A program made the translations under genes and the position numbers. The notes beneath the pieces are model-generated. The model had not been told where the DNA came from, did not search any database, and was given only the letters and a program-made list of their open reading frames with translations. Positions 51,951-60,237 of a DNA stretch of 64,000 nt are shown here, one piece after another (position 1 is the stretch's first letter; the number at the start of each line of letters is the position of its first letter). Origin of the DNA: JABDMH01 sp965222645 (GTDB lineage: Bacteria; Bacteroidota; Bacteroidia; Chitinophagales; Saprospiraceae); the NCBI GenBank assembly GCA_965222645.1, contig OZ244968.1:2046001-2110000 (forward strand). Direction: 5' to 3'.

Positions 51951-52550
51951 GCGCTTCGTTTTCCTGGCAATTCTTTCTACAGTCTGCACTGCATATTCCC
52001 CAAAATAGGAAATATAGCTGCCATTTTTATTAACCACTACAAAACTTCCAGAGGGATAGGCCTCCTTAAAAAAAGTATTTTCAATGAGTCTATGGATATC
52101 TGGTATGTAGTTGACAATGCCCCTGTACTTGTCAAGTCCGCTCTTTGACTTAAACACATAGGTCGGAATACTGCTGTATTTAGACTTTAGCATCTTTCTG
52201 AGTTCCTGATGCCATCTTTGCAGCCATTCTTTATCCGCTTTGCCACCAGAATTAAATTCGTCCTTGCCGGGATGATATAATATAACAATCATCTCAGAAT
52301 CATCGCGAGAATAAAATGTTTTGATCTGGTCGAATATTTCTCTTTGTAGTCTCCCTTTATTCTCCCTCTTTATCAAATGCCAACCATCATCCCTTTCTAT
52401 ATCCAAAAACCCACCGGCACGAAGTAGTCTTTTATAAACGATCGACCTAATTTCCTTTCCATTTGCATCAAAATATTTTTCTTGACCATGACATTCATTT
52501 ACCTGAAGCAAAAGGAGGAAAAAAAGTACGAGTATCGAGATTTGTTTCAC
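51927..52550 (-). CDS. Exported hypothetical protein, possibly thioredoxin-fold
   Basis: 207 aa with a signal peptide (ISILVLFFLLLLQVNECHG). The rest is charged and ends in a pattern (PDIHRLIENTFFKEAYPSGS, FVVVNKNGSYISYFGEYAVQ) reminiscent of the C-terminal half of TlpA/thioredoxin-like proteins. There is no CxxC. I do not recognise a named family. It is convergent with dctM (24-bp overlap) and lies 25 bp after the epimerase lipoprotein gene on the same strand, so co-transcription with it is likely. Confidence 0.65.
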   Translation of the reverse strand: MKQISILVLFFLLLLQVNECHGQEKYFDANGKEIRSIVYKRLLRAGGFLDIERDDGWHLIKRENKGRLQREIFDQIKTFYSRDDSEMIVILYHPGKDEFNSGGKADKEWLQRWHQELRKMLKSKYSSIPTYVFKSKSGLDKYRGIVNYIPDIHRLIENTFFKEAYPSGSFVVVNKNGSYISYFGEYAVQTVERIARKTKRLKAKHTG

Positions 52551-52574
52551 AGATGATCGGTTAAATAAAATCTA

Positions 52575-53936
52575 CTATTCACTATGACGGAGCCTTCTCA
52601 CACAATTGAGCAGGGACCTCAGGGTGTGATAATTAGTTTTCCAAATACCTGCCTTATTTCCCGTTTTTGCCTCCGGGGTTTTATCGATTCCAGCTCGATA
52701 AATTCCGAAATATTCTTTATCAATGATATATTTCTTGATATAGTCCCATGATTTGAGAAAGTAAGCTGCATAATCAATGTCGTCATCGGGATACAAATCG
52801 CTCATGATAAGCAGGGTATTCATTGCTTCTACTTGTGACCACCATGCCTTTCCTTCCAGTACGATGGTCATACCCGCTTTCTCAGTAAAATAATACCCGC
52901 CGTCAAATATCCCACCAAATTCTTCGTCCCAGCCTGTCCTGACTGTATGATCTGTCATCTTTTTTGCTTTTTTCTGCGTAATTGCATCCTCACTATCGTG
53001 AATGATATGGGAAGCCTCCATAAGTAAATAGGCTGTCTCGATATCATGACCAAAGGAGACATGATCTGTATGTATATGCTTCCAGATCACGGCCTCACTG
53101 GAGTCCCTGTAGCTCGCTGGATTCCAATCCTTGTCTAGAAACAAGGTGAGGTAACCCTCATCCGTGGTTATTGTATCCCTAATCAATACGAGCATTTCGC
53201 GTACTCGCTTTTTCACCAGCTCATTAGGCCAGACCCTGTACAATTCTGTAAAGGCCTCGAGCAAATGAATAGAACTATTTTGATCTTTGGCGGGATTGGT
53301 ATGTCCTTCCGTAAGTGGTGTACCGTCTCTGTGCAAAAACTGGAAATAGCCACCTTTGGCAGGATCATGACTGTGCTCCTCCAGCCACATAAATGCTTTC
53401 TTGGCAAGATCCAGTGCTCCGGGATTTTTAGAAACTCTATGATATGCTGCCAGACCATAAACACCGAATGCATTGCCGTAGGCAGTCTTTACAATTCCGT
53501 GTTGCGGATCGTCGGCGATCGGATCGCCATTTTGGTTTAACAGCTGGTAAAATCCTCCATGATCGCTATCCCACATTTTTGATTGTAAAAACTGAAAGCC
53601 ATGCCCGGCCAAGTCAATAAAGGTTGGATCCCTATTGTAAAACTCAGCAGCAGTAGAGAGAGACCATATATGCCTGGCCTGGCTGACGATCATTTTATTT
53701 TGCTTTCCATCCAGCTCCCACTGATAATTAAAATCACTATAAAAACCTCCGTACGTGGAATCGATGTTTTCAGGATACCATGGATCCAGGCACACTTTTT
53801 TCATCCAGTCTTCCATTTCATTGGCGATAGCCAGCCTGTCAAACGCAGTTTTATTTTTATGACTCTGGTCATTTGAAGGAGCGTTGGATATCTTACATCC
53901 GGCAAAAAAAATAATAAATATGAGTAGTTGTTTCAT
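52575..53936 (-). CDS. N-acylglucosamine 2-epimerase (AGE) family lipoprotein
   Basis: 453 aa; lipobox FIIFFAGC (residue 14). The alpha6/alpha6 barrel of AGE-type sugar epimerases/isomerases is supported by SQARHIWSLSTAAEFYNRDP, DHGGFYQLLNQNGDP, KTAYGNAFGVYGLAAYHRVS, NSSIHLLEAFTELYRVWP, FGHDIETAYLLMEASH and KAWWSQVEAMNTLLIMSDLY. Histidines at DHVSFGHD and the RHIWS motif match catalytic positions. Family members epimerise or isomerise free sugars (mannose, cellobiose, N-acylglucosamine). A surface- or periplasm-anchored form is less usual. It probably prepares sugars for the island around it. Confidence 0.85.
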   Translation of the reverse strand: MKQLLIFIIFFAGCKISNAPSNDQSHKNKTAFDRLAIANEMEDWMKKVCLDPWYPENIDSTYGGFYSDFNYQWELDGKQNKMIVSQARHIWSLSTAAEFYNRDPTFIDLAGHGFQFLQSKMWDSDHGGFYQLLNQNGDPIADDPQHGIVKTAYGNAFGVYGLAAYHRVSKNPGALDLAKKAFMWLEEHSHDPAKGGYFQFLHRDGTPLTEGHTNPAKDQNSSIHLLEAFTELYRVWPNELVKKRVREMLVLIRDTITTDEGYLTLFLDKDWNPASYRDSSEAVIWKHIHTDHVSFGHDIETAYLLMEASHIIHDSEDAITQKKAKKMTDHTVRTGWDEEFGGIFDGGYYFTEKAGMTIVLEGKAWWSQVEAMNTLLIMSDLYPDDDIDYAAYFLKSWDYIKKYIIDKEYFGIYRAGIDKTPEAKTGNKAGIWKTNYHTLRSLLNCVRRLRHSE

Positions 53937-54028
53937 ATGATAGACTATTGTCAGTTAAAATAATAAACTACAATTTAATGAATGGCTGGTACAGTTTCTT
54001 TAGTAGACTTTTGCACTGATGAGCCTAC

Positions 54029-54658
54029 TCAAAAAGATAGTGACTCTCTATTTTCTCTCATTTTCTTCGTGAGCTCGTTCCATTTTTTTTGCTCGACTAA
54101 AATGGGATCAAATAATGCACTACCCATGCCAAAAGCCCTGGCACCGGCCTTTTGATACTCTGGTATATTACTAAAGGTTACTCCTCCTGTGGGCATTAAT
54201 TCGATCGTGTTAAGGGGAGCCAATACTTCTCTAATATATCTGGGGCCCAAGATGCTTGAAGGAAAAACTTTCACCATTCTCGCTCCGGCATCCCATGCGC
54301 GATAAATCTCTGATGGGGTATAAGCACCCGGAAATACCGGTATATCAATCTCTTTGCATTTTTTCACTACTTCTTCATCGAGGATCGGCGTGACGATAAA
54401 TTGAGCTCCATTTTTTACAGCTTTGTTCAGCTGTTGTTCATTGCAAACGGTACCTGCTCCCACATTCATTGCTTTAAATTCCTGGGAAATTGTTGAAATC
54501 AGCAGCTCCACATCCGGTGTATTCATAGTAATCTCCACATTGGTAAATCCCGCCTTGTAAAGGGAAGTCACGATTTTTAAGGTATCATTAATCTCGTACC
54601 CCCGGAGAATACCAACAATCGGTACTTCCTTAAACAAAGTCTCAGAAAAACTACTCAT
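54029..54658 (-). CDS. 2-keto-3-deoxy-6-phosphogalactonate / KDPG-family aldolase
   Basis: A 209-aa class I aldolase with FTNVEITMNTPD (Glu), VGAGTVCNEQQLNKAVKNGA, the Schiff-base Lys in ARMVKVFPSSILGP and the phosphate motif LMPTGGVTFSN. Its start overlaps the stop of the dgoK-like gene by 4 bp. A kinase/aldolase pair of this kind is the De Ley-Doudoroff galactonate route, so 2-keto-3-deoxy-6-phosphogalactonate (DgoA) is the better guess than KDPG. The two activities cannot be separated by sequence reading alone. Confidence 0.88.
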   Translation of the reverse strand: MSSFSETLFKEVPIVGILRGYEINDTLKIVTSLYKAGFTNVEITMNTPDVELLISTISQEFKAMNVGAGTVCNEQQLNKAVKNGAQFIVTPILDEEVVKKCKEIDIPVFPGAYTPSEIYRAWDAGARMVKVFPSSILGPRYIREVLAPLNTIELMPTGGVTFSNIPEYQKAGARAFGMGSALFDPILVEQKKWNELTKKMRENRESLSF

Positions 54659-55629
54659 AACTTTTTATTTATTGTTGCGCCGTTGTAAAGGAGCTTATGG
54701 GCTTTTGGAATCACCCATTGCATTTGATCTTGAGGCACGATGTGGGCTACTCTGTTACCGGCTAAAATCTCGAGAGTTATTTTATACAATTCTGATATTT
54801 TTTTGCTTCCGCAAATCCATATATCGTACCCGGAATTCAACAAGTCTCTCAGCTCATAGCCGATGAGCAAACCACTGAGAAAAAAATAATTGTTCTCCCT
54901 GGAAATATTGCGCAACATCACATTGGTTCTAGTCTTAAAAATAGCATTCAACAAGTTGGATTCACTGCTCATTGCCACCCCTTTTTCAAACCATTGGCGA
55001 TCCTGTGCATCCATAACACTTCCCTTTGCCAAAGAACTTTGTAGAATACTGTGATTTTGCAAAAGACTAAACACCTCCCCTGTCATGTAGGAACGAAAAT
55101 CGACAATCTGGTTTTCTTTTACATAGACATGCTTGGAGTGCGTCCCGGGTAAGATGCAAATAAAATGAGATGTATGAATCAACTTGTTCAGGCCTACGAC
55201 CTGCGTCTCCTCCCCTCTTATCACATCATTGTTGTGAGATAATCCTCCGAAAATGTGAAGCTCATTGGGGTACTGGGTTGTCTCCTTGATCTTCTTAAAG
55301 CGCAGAGCGGGTTGAGTCAGGTCAAAAGGAAGAGAGGAGTAAGGTATTTCCATCATCCCGATCGATGATGATGACATGCCTGAGAGGATGACGGGCACAG
55401 CCTGCAGAGGCATGGACAGCAGGGTGCTAAGTTTGTCAATTTGGGTTTGCAAAAAACTGCGATAATAATCAAGTCTTGATATTTCCTTTTGCGCACTCCA
55501 TTCTCTAAAAAGCACGGCATTCCCTTTTCCGGATTCTACTCCTCCGGCGATCTTGTTATTATCAAGAAGATGGAGTCTGAAATTTGTGGTACCCCAATCG
55601 CAACACAGCATTCTAATCGAGTCATCCAT
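54655..55629 (-). CDS. dgoK: 2-keto-3-deoxy-galactonokinase
   Basis: A 324-aa DgoK-family kinase. It shows the N-terminal phosphate-binding CCDWGTTNFRLHLLD, GMSSSSIGMMEIPY, the ICILPGTHSKHVYV motif and RNISRENNYFFLSGLLIGYE. It phosphorylates 2-keto-3-deoxygalactonate. Start ATG 55629 gives MDDSIRMLCCDWG. The 4-bp overlap with the aldolase gene indicates translational coupling. The galactonate dehydratase is not in the window. Confidence 0.9.
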   Translation of the reverse strand: MDDSIRMLCCDWGTTNFRLHLLDNNKIAGGVESGKGNAVLFREWSAQKEISRLDYYRSFLQTQIDKLSTLLSMPLQAVPVILSGMSSSSIGMMEIPYSSLPFDLTQPALRFKKIKETTQYPNELHIFGGLSHNNDVIRGEETQVVGLNKLIHTSHFICILPGTHSKHVYVKENQIVDFRSYMTGEVFSLLQNHSILQSSLAKGSVMDAQDRQWFEKGVAMSSESNLLNAIFKTRTNVMLRNISRENNYFFLSGLLIGYELRDLLNSGYDIWICGSKKISELYKITLEILAGNRVAHIVPQDQMQWVIPKAHKLLYNGATINKKL

Positions 55630-55696
55630 TTCTTATGCTATTCTAAAAAAAATTATGCAGTAATGCCGCCTTGCATTCCCACCGCGTAAAATAGAA

Positions 55697-55734
55697 AAAG
55701 GGTATGACCTCACTCCCGGAAGATCACACCCTTT
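55697..55734 (-). terminator. Intrinsic terminator after the DegQ gene
   Basis: AAAGGGTGTGA and TCATACCCTTT pair on the minus strand (one mismatch inside) around a loop containing CTTCCGGGAGTGAGG. TTTTCTATTTT follows, 28 bp after the degQ stop and before dgoK. Confidence 0.8.
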
Positions 55735-55762
55735 AAAACGAAACCCTGAACCTAAATATCCC

Positions 55763-57298
55763 TTACATACCAAATGCGTAATAATACTTACGAGAACTAC
55801 CAGGATAAACTCCCTCCAACATCACCCCTCCTTCCTGTTGTTCTAAAATCTTAATGAGGTCCTCTTTATTGGTAACCCTTTGCCTGTTTACACTTGTTAT
55901 TATAAACCCTTCCCTGACATCGGTCTCTTTGGTTAGCTTGCCCCGGTGTAGTGCCGAAATCTTTACACCACCCGGCAAATCAATTTCATCAGCTTCTTCC
56001 TCGGTCAGTGTCTCAAAATCTGCACCCAGCGCAGAGGCCAAATCAGGAGCAGCCTTTTTAATGACCGGCCCTGTATTACCATCCAGGTTCTTAAGTGTGA
56101 CAACAATATCCCGTTCTTTATCATTTCTTATCACGGTAATGGGCACCTGGTCTCCCGGTCGATGTCTTCCCAATTTTTCCAATAATTGTGGTGAAGAATC
56201 TGTCGTCTGCCCGTCGACAGCGATCACTATGTCTCCCACCTTTATGCCCGCTTCAGCTGCCGCACTGTTGTCCGTGAGACTGTCTACATAGATCCCCATG
56301 GTTGTGGAGAGATTCTTTTCTTCAGCCAGATCGTTGGTTACATCCCTGATAATGGCACCAATGAAACCTCTTTGTACAACTCCGAATTCCCTAAGATCTG
56401 CAACAACTTTATTTACAATGTTGCTTGGGACAGCAAAAGCATACCCCGAATAGGAGCCTGTAGGAGAGGCGATGGCCGTATTAATGCCAATAAGATTGCC
56501 CTGAAGATTTACCAAAGCTCCACCGCTGTTGCCCGGATTAACAGCCGCATCAGTCTGAATAAATGACTCGATTGGTGTTGGTCGATCACGCATGATGTTT
56601 ATATTCCGGGAAGTGGCGCTTACGATGCCTGCGGTCACGGTAGATGACAAACTAAAGGGATTGCCAACTGCTACCGCCCAATGTCCCACCTTGACTTCAT
56701 CCGAGTTGGCCCACTCGATAGTCGGAAGATCTTTCTCGTCAATCTTCAGTAAAGCGATGTCCGTTGATGGATCCACACCGATTACAGTTGCATCATAGGA
56801 CCTGCGGTCATTCAGTGTCACCAATACTTCTTCGGCCTGATCTACAACATGGTTATTGGTCACGATATATCCATCTGAAGTAATAATTACCCCGGACCCG
56901 GCTCCCTGGCGCATTGGCTGGCGCCGATTACCCTTATCTCTTTGATTTTGATCTCCAAAGGGATTTCCAAAAAAATCGCGGAATGGCTCAGGAAGTTCAT
57001 CCCGAAAATCATATGGACTTTGTGCAAAACGATCTCCATTTGCCCTAATGCTGGAACGAATGTGCACCACTGCAGGAATCGTTTTCTCCGCAGCGAGTGT
57101 AAAATCGACCGGGGCTAGCCCTGAAGGATCCTCCTTGGCATAATTGGTAAAGTAAACCGGCGTAGTTGAGTCACCGGAAATCACCTTTTGTTCGATTCCA
57201 AATCCCCAATACTTGATGCTTCCAAACATGATCAAGCCGCCGAGTGCAACAGCGAATGCAAATAATAATAATTTTCTCATAGCATTTTTAGATTTCAA
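55763..57298 (-). CDS. degQ: Do/DegQ-type periplasmic serine protease with two PDZ domains
   Basis: 511 aa: an N-terminal hydrophobic segment (LLLFAFAVALGGLIMFGSIK) and a protease domain with His150 (TNNHVVDQ), Asp180 (PSTDIALLKI) and Ser258 (AAVNPGNSGGA). A Pro/Asp/Arg-rich LA-loop region (ELPEPFRDFFGNPFGDQNQR) is present. PDZ1 is at about 305-400 (DNSAAAEAGIKVGDIVIAVD). A shorter PDZ2 follows at about 430-505 (KETDVREGFIITSVNRQRVT). Function is the degradation or chaperoning of misfolded envelope proteins. A hairpin terminator follows. Confidence 0.95.
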   Translation of the reverse strand: MKSKNAMRKLLLFAFAVALGGLIMFGSIKYWGFGIEQKVISGDSTTPVYFTNYAKEDPSGLAPVDFTLAAEKTIPAVVHIRSSIRANGDRFAQSPYDFRDELPEPFRDFFGNPFGDQNQRDKGNRRQPMRQGAGSGVIITSDGYIVTNNHVVDQAEEVLVTLNDRRSYDATVIGVDPSTDIALLKIDEKDLPTIEWANSDEVKVGHWAVAVGNPFSLSSTVTAGIVSATSRNINIMRDRPTPIESFIQTDAAVNPGNSGGALVNLQGNLIGINTAIASPTGSYSGYAFAVPSNIVNKVVADLREFGVVQRGFIGAIIRDVTNDLAEEKNLSTTMGIYVDSLTDNSAAAEAGIKVGDIVIAVDGQTTDSSPQLLEKLGRHRPGDQVPITVIRNDKERDIVVTLKNLDGNTGPVIKKAAPDLASALGADFETLTEEEADEIDLPGGVKISALHRGKLTKETDVREGFIITSVNRQRVTNKEDLIKILEQQEGGVMLEGVYPGSSRKYYYAFGM

Positions 57299-57956
57299 GG
57301 TTATGACTAAAACTGTAAATGTGTAAAGTGTAAAAAAGACGCTTTTGTTTTGAGAAAGGTGTACAGATCCAGGTCTTTAAAAAAATTTTAACACATCCAG
57401 CAATCCGTACAGCCCTCTACTCAAAAATATCAATTTACCTCACCTAAAGAAATCAGATGGCCTCCAATTTTTTGTAAAATTTACAACGTCCTGGTTCAAC
57501 ATATCGAAAATCATTAGAAGGCCAATTTTTAACCCGAAGGACAGTGCTGAAAATCTTCACAAGAAAAGTGTAAGTAAAGGAGTATCCCGCTGATCCACAA
57601 AGAACCTGTCCGGGTAATCCAGGAATAACAGACTGACATGCTAACATGCAAGACTAGTGGACTGTAACTGATGAATCGGATTCATAAATTTCAGAGATTT
57701 TGGGTCAGGACGAAAAAGCAAAACCGCGCATAGCCAAAGCTACGTAAGGCTTTTGATGATGAAGTACTGGCCCAAAAGAATGCAATTGATGTTTCGGTTT
57801 CATTTGTTACAGTCCACTAGTGAATCTAGTGCATCATGTACAGAATATCAGATACTTCATAAATGGTGCACCTGTTATTCTTGATGACAATGAAACACGG
57901 AAGTCAGGAATGATGTATAAACTGATAAGAAACCTCGGGTTCTGGTAGGAAGCCCA
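57299..57956. other. Intergenic stretch with MITE-like element B and no clear gene
   Basis: The 658 bp between degQ and the START-like gene hold the 169-bp CTAG-bounded element at 57653-57821. Left of it I see only A/T-rich sequence that should include the degQ promoter. Right of it is a short open plus-strand stretch (to TAG at 57948, with YFINGAPVILDD) that might be the end of a broken gene but has no start or front part. Confidence 0.45.
57653..57821. mobile_element. CTAG-bounded MITE-like palindromic element B (169 bp)
   Basis: Perfect 16-bp terminal inverted repeats: ACTAGTGGACTGTAAC at 57653-57668 and GTTACAGTCCACTAGT at 57806-57821. The symmetry continues imperfectly inward (ATGAA, CAT-AATT, and TTTTGGGTCAG matched by complement TTTTGGGCCAG). 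If CTAG is the duplicated target, the true ends are TGGACTGTAAC. There is no transposase, and the size is typical of a miniature element. It shares the ACTAGTG ends, the size and a TTTTGG-T-AG word with element A. Confidence 0.75.
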
Positions 57957-58334
57957 CTAACCTCCTGTAGCCCTTCTCAACATTTCGATCTGGCTGCTCC
58001 ACAATTTTTTCTGATCCTCCACTTCGTCGTCGTCACAAAAGTCGGTAATATTTAATATCGTCTCATTTGTAACCGGCGAAATCTCAAACCGAAACTCCAG
58101 GTACTCTTCATCTTCGGCATCCTCCCACTTAAAACGCAACCTTTCGTCCTCAATGTCATCCACCAGCTCAGCCTTTTCTTCAGCGCCGCTCCATTCAAAA
58201 ACATAAGTCTCCTCCTGGATATCAACTCCATCGCAAAACCACCTTACAAGACAAGCCGGAGTGGTAAGAAATTTATAAAGAATTGTGGGAGAAGCTCTAA
58301 AAAGAAACTCCATGTCGAATGATACTCTCTTCAC
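57957..58334 (-). CDS. START-like domain protein (SRPBCC superfamily)
   Basis: 125 aa. The pattern FLFRASPTILYKFLTTPACLV-RWFCDGVDI and the acidic strand region (RLRFKWEDAEDEEYLEFRFE) match the small START-like proteins of Bacteroidota, related to the AHSA1/polyketide-cyclase fold. The C-terminal helix is KKLWSSQIEMLRRATGG. The ligand is unknown. It is divergent from rpoD. Confidence 0.85.
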   Translation of the reverse strand: MKRVSFDMEFLFRASPTILYKFLTTPACLVRWFCDGVDIQEETYVFEWSGAEEKAELVDDIEDERLRFKWEDAEDEEYLEFRFEISPVTNETILNITDFCDDDEVEDQKKLWSSQIEMLRRATGG

Positions 58335-58535
58335 TATATAATCCAGATCGTTTTAAACCTCCCAGGCATCTACCTGATGCGCGCAATAAAGAACAAAATC
58401 TTGATTTATGCAAAATTTTCTATTTATTTTTAGATCAAAGGAACTTTGCACTCTCTTATGGCTTTACTCTTTCTAGGACAGCAATTTCCGTAAGCGTCAT
58501 ATATTGAAGTCGTCCGCAATCGTTTGCTAAAAATG

Positions 58536-58566
58536 TTGCTGCAATTGCAATAAACACCTATTTTTG
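58536..58566 (+). promoter_or_regulatory. Promoter of rpoD
   Basis: TTG (58536-58538), 20 bases, then TATTTTTG (58559-58566) match the Bacteroidota TTG-N19/20-TAnnTTTG promoter. This predicts a leader of roughly 55 bases before the rpoD ATG at 58628. Confidence 0.55.
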
Positions 58567-58627
58567 TGGTCGCTTTTCGAAAAGGACTTTCTTACACATA
58601 AAGATTTTATCATAAAAGACGTAATCA

Positions 58628-59497
58628 ATGAGGCAGTTAAAGATCACCAAATCGATAACCAACAGGGAAAGCCAGTCGCTGGAAAAATACTTGCAAGAGA
58701 TTGGTAAGGTAGACTTGCTTACTCCGGAGGAAGAGGTAGATCTGGCTAAGAAGATCAAGAGCGGTGATCAGGACGCGCTTGAACGACTCACCAAAGCCAA
58801 TCTCAGATTTGTGGTCTCCGTAGCCAAGCAATATCAAAACCAAGGATTATCCCTGAGTGACTTGATCAATGAGGGCAACCTGGGCTTGATTAAAGCCGCT
58901 CAACGATTTGATGAAACGAGGGGCTTCAAGTTTATTTCTTATGCAGTCTGGTGGATCCGGCAGTCAATACTTCAGGCGCTGGCAGAGCAATCAAGAATCG
59001 TGAGGTTGCCACTTAACAAGGTAGGATCTCTGAATAAAATAAATCGCGCTTTTTCCGAACTCGAGCAAGAATTCGAACGAGAACCCTCGCCTGAGGAGCT
59101 GGCAGAAGTACTTGAAATCCCGACTGATGAGGTAGAAACCACCTTAGGGGTAGCCGCAAGACATGTATCTATGGATGCTCCCTTTGTGGATGGGGAGGAT
59201 AACTCTTTGCTCGATGTACTGGAAAATGGAAATATTGCCAAAACGGATTCGCAGCTGGAATACAATGAGTCACTCCGCCGGGAAATCGAAAGATCTCTGG
59301 GCACCCTGACGGAGAGGCAGTGTGATGTGATTAAGCTGTATTTCGGCATCGGTGTTGAGCATCCCATGTCGCTGGAAGACATCGGTGAAAAGTTTGGCCT
59401 CACGCGTGAACGCGTACGACAGATCAAGGACAAGGCTATCAATAAGTTGAGATCGGCATCTCGTAGTAAGCTGTTAAAGCATTACCTGGGAGGTTAG
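58628..59497 (+). CDS. rpoD: Primary RNA polymerase sigma factor (sigma-70/RpoD, Bacteroidota short type)
   Basis: 289 aa without region 1.1, as in this phylum. Region 1.2 is SLEKYLQEIGKVDLLTPEEE. Region 2 contains ANLRFVVSVAKQYQNQGLSL and the -10-recognition segment ISYAVWWIRQSILQALAEQS. Region 3 holds REPSPEELAEVLEIPTDEVE. Region 4 ends in the -35 helix-turn-helix (SLEDIGEKFGLTRERVRQIK). It directs housekeeping transcription at TAnnTTTG promoters. It is convergent with the Lrp gene. Confidence 0.97.
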   Translation: MRQLKITKSITNRESQSLEKYLQEIGKVDLLTPEEEVDLAKKIKSGDQDALERLTKANLRFVVSVAKQYQNQGLSLSDLINEGNLGLIKAAQRFDETRGFKFISYAVWWIRQSILQALAEQSRIVRLPLNKVGSLNKINRAFSELEQEFEREPSPEELAEVLEIPTDEVETTLGVAARHVSMDAPFVDGEDNSLLDVLENGNIAKTDSQLEYNESLRREIERSLGTLTERQCDVIKLYFGIGVEHPMSLEDIGEKFGLTRERVRQIKDKAINKLRSASRSKLLKHYLGG

Positions 59498-59546
59498 AAT
59501 TAATCCATTTAGAATATAAGGTCTCTGGAACGTGATGTGAAGATGA

Positions 59547-60032
59547 CTAATCAATCTCTTCCCCCTCGCTCAATATGCTGATAGGCCTGTTTATACTTTC
59601 TTCGAGGCTGATAAAAGTTTCTGTGCGTTGAATGCCATTGATCGATTGCACCTTGACGCTCAGCACTTCGCGCAAATGCATAGTATCTCTGCAAACCAAG
59701 CGGGCAAAGATTGCGTAATTGCCTGTTGTATAGTGTGCTGCAACGACTTCCGGAATCTTTTTAAGATTGTCAATGACCTCGTTGTACATCGAGCTTTTAT
59801 CTAAAAAAATGCCAATAAAGGCCGAAATATCATAGCCCAACTTACTATAATCCACACGTAGATTAGCCTCCTTCACCACCCCCATCTGCTCAAGCTTTCG
59901 CATCCTCACATGCACCGTCCCACCAGAAACGTACAGCTTCTTGGCAATATCCGTGTAAGGCATCTTGGCGTCTTTCATCAAAATGGAGATGATCTGGCGG
60001 TCAAGTTTGTCTATCACATTCGGTTTAGGCAT
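59547..60032 (-). CDS. Lrp/AsnC-family transcriptional regulator
   Basis: 161 aa. The N-terminal winged helix (DRQIISILMKDAKMPYTDIA, SGGTVHVRMRKLEQMGVVKE) is followed by a RAM ligand-binding domain (FIGIFLDKSSMYNEVIDNLK, AAHYTTGNYAIFARLVCRDT). It usually senses an amino acid and regulates its metabolism. It is divergent from the S41 protease gene across 193 bp, but no link is evident. Confidence 0.93.
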   Translation of the reverse strand: MPKPNVIDKLDRQIISILMKDAKMPYTDIAKKLYVSGGTVHVRMRKLEQMGVVKEANLRVDYSKLGYDISAFIGIFLDKSSMYNEVIDNLKKIPEVVAAHYTTGNYAIFARLVCRDTMHLREVLSVKVQSINGIQRTETFISLEESINRPISILSEGEEID

Positions 60033-60220
60033 ATGACGAGATATTTATAGTAGTCAGATTGAATGATAAATCTTCAACTAAATACAAAATATTTTATGAA
60101 TTAAGCAGAATCTCGCAAATAAATTATCAATATACTAATAACTCAACTTCATCATGATGACCACTGATCTTGACAATTAAAGGGGACTCATCCATTGTAG
60201 ACAAAGCTGCTGTGAAACAC

Positions 60221-60237
60221 TATTTTTGCCTCGTCAA
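60221..60237 (+). promoter_or_regulatory. TATTTTTG -7 box directly before the S41 protease start
   Basis: TATTTTTGCC (box 60221-60228) ends 9 bases before ATG 60238 and includes the TTG that could be taken as a start. A TTG at 60195-60197 is a weak -33 candidate. The same TTTTGCCnCGTC context precedes the TonB-receptor start at 19557. Confidence 0.45.

Noticed and set aside
57453..57647. 64-codon minus-strand frame upstream of degQ
   Set aside because: No signal, domain or promoter support; ends in noncoding DNA next to element B.
60226..60237. TTG start for the S41 protease
   Set aside because: The TTG is part of the TATTTTTG promoter box, so a transcript from it would not include this codon; ATG 60238 is a better start.
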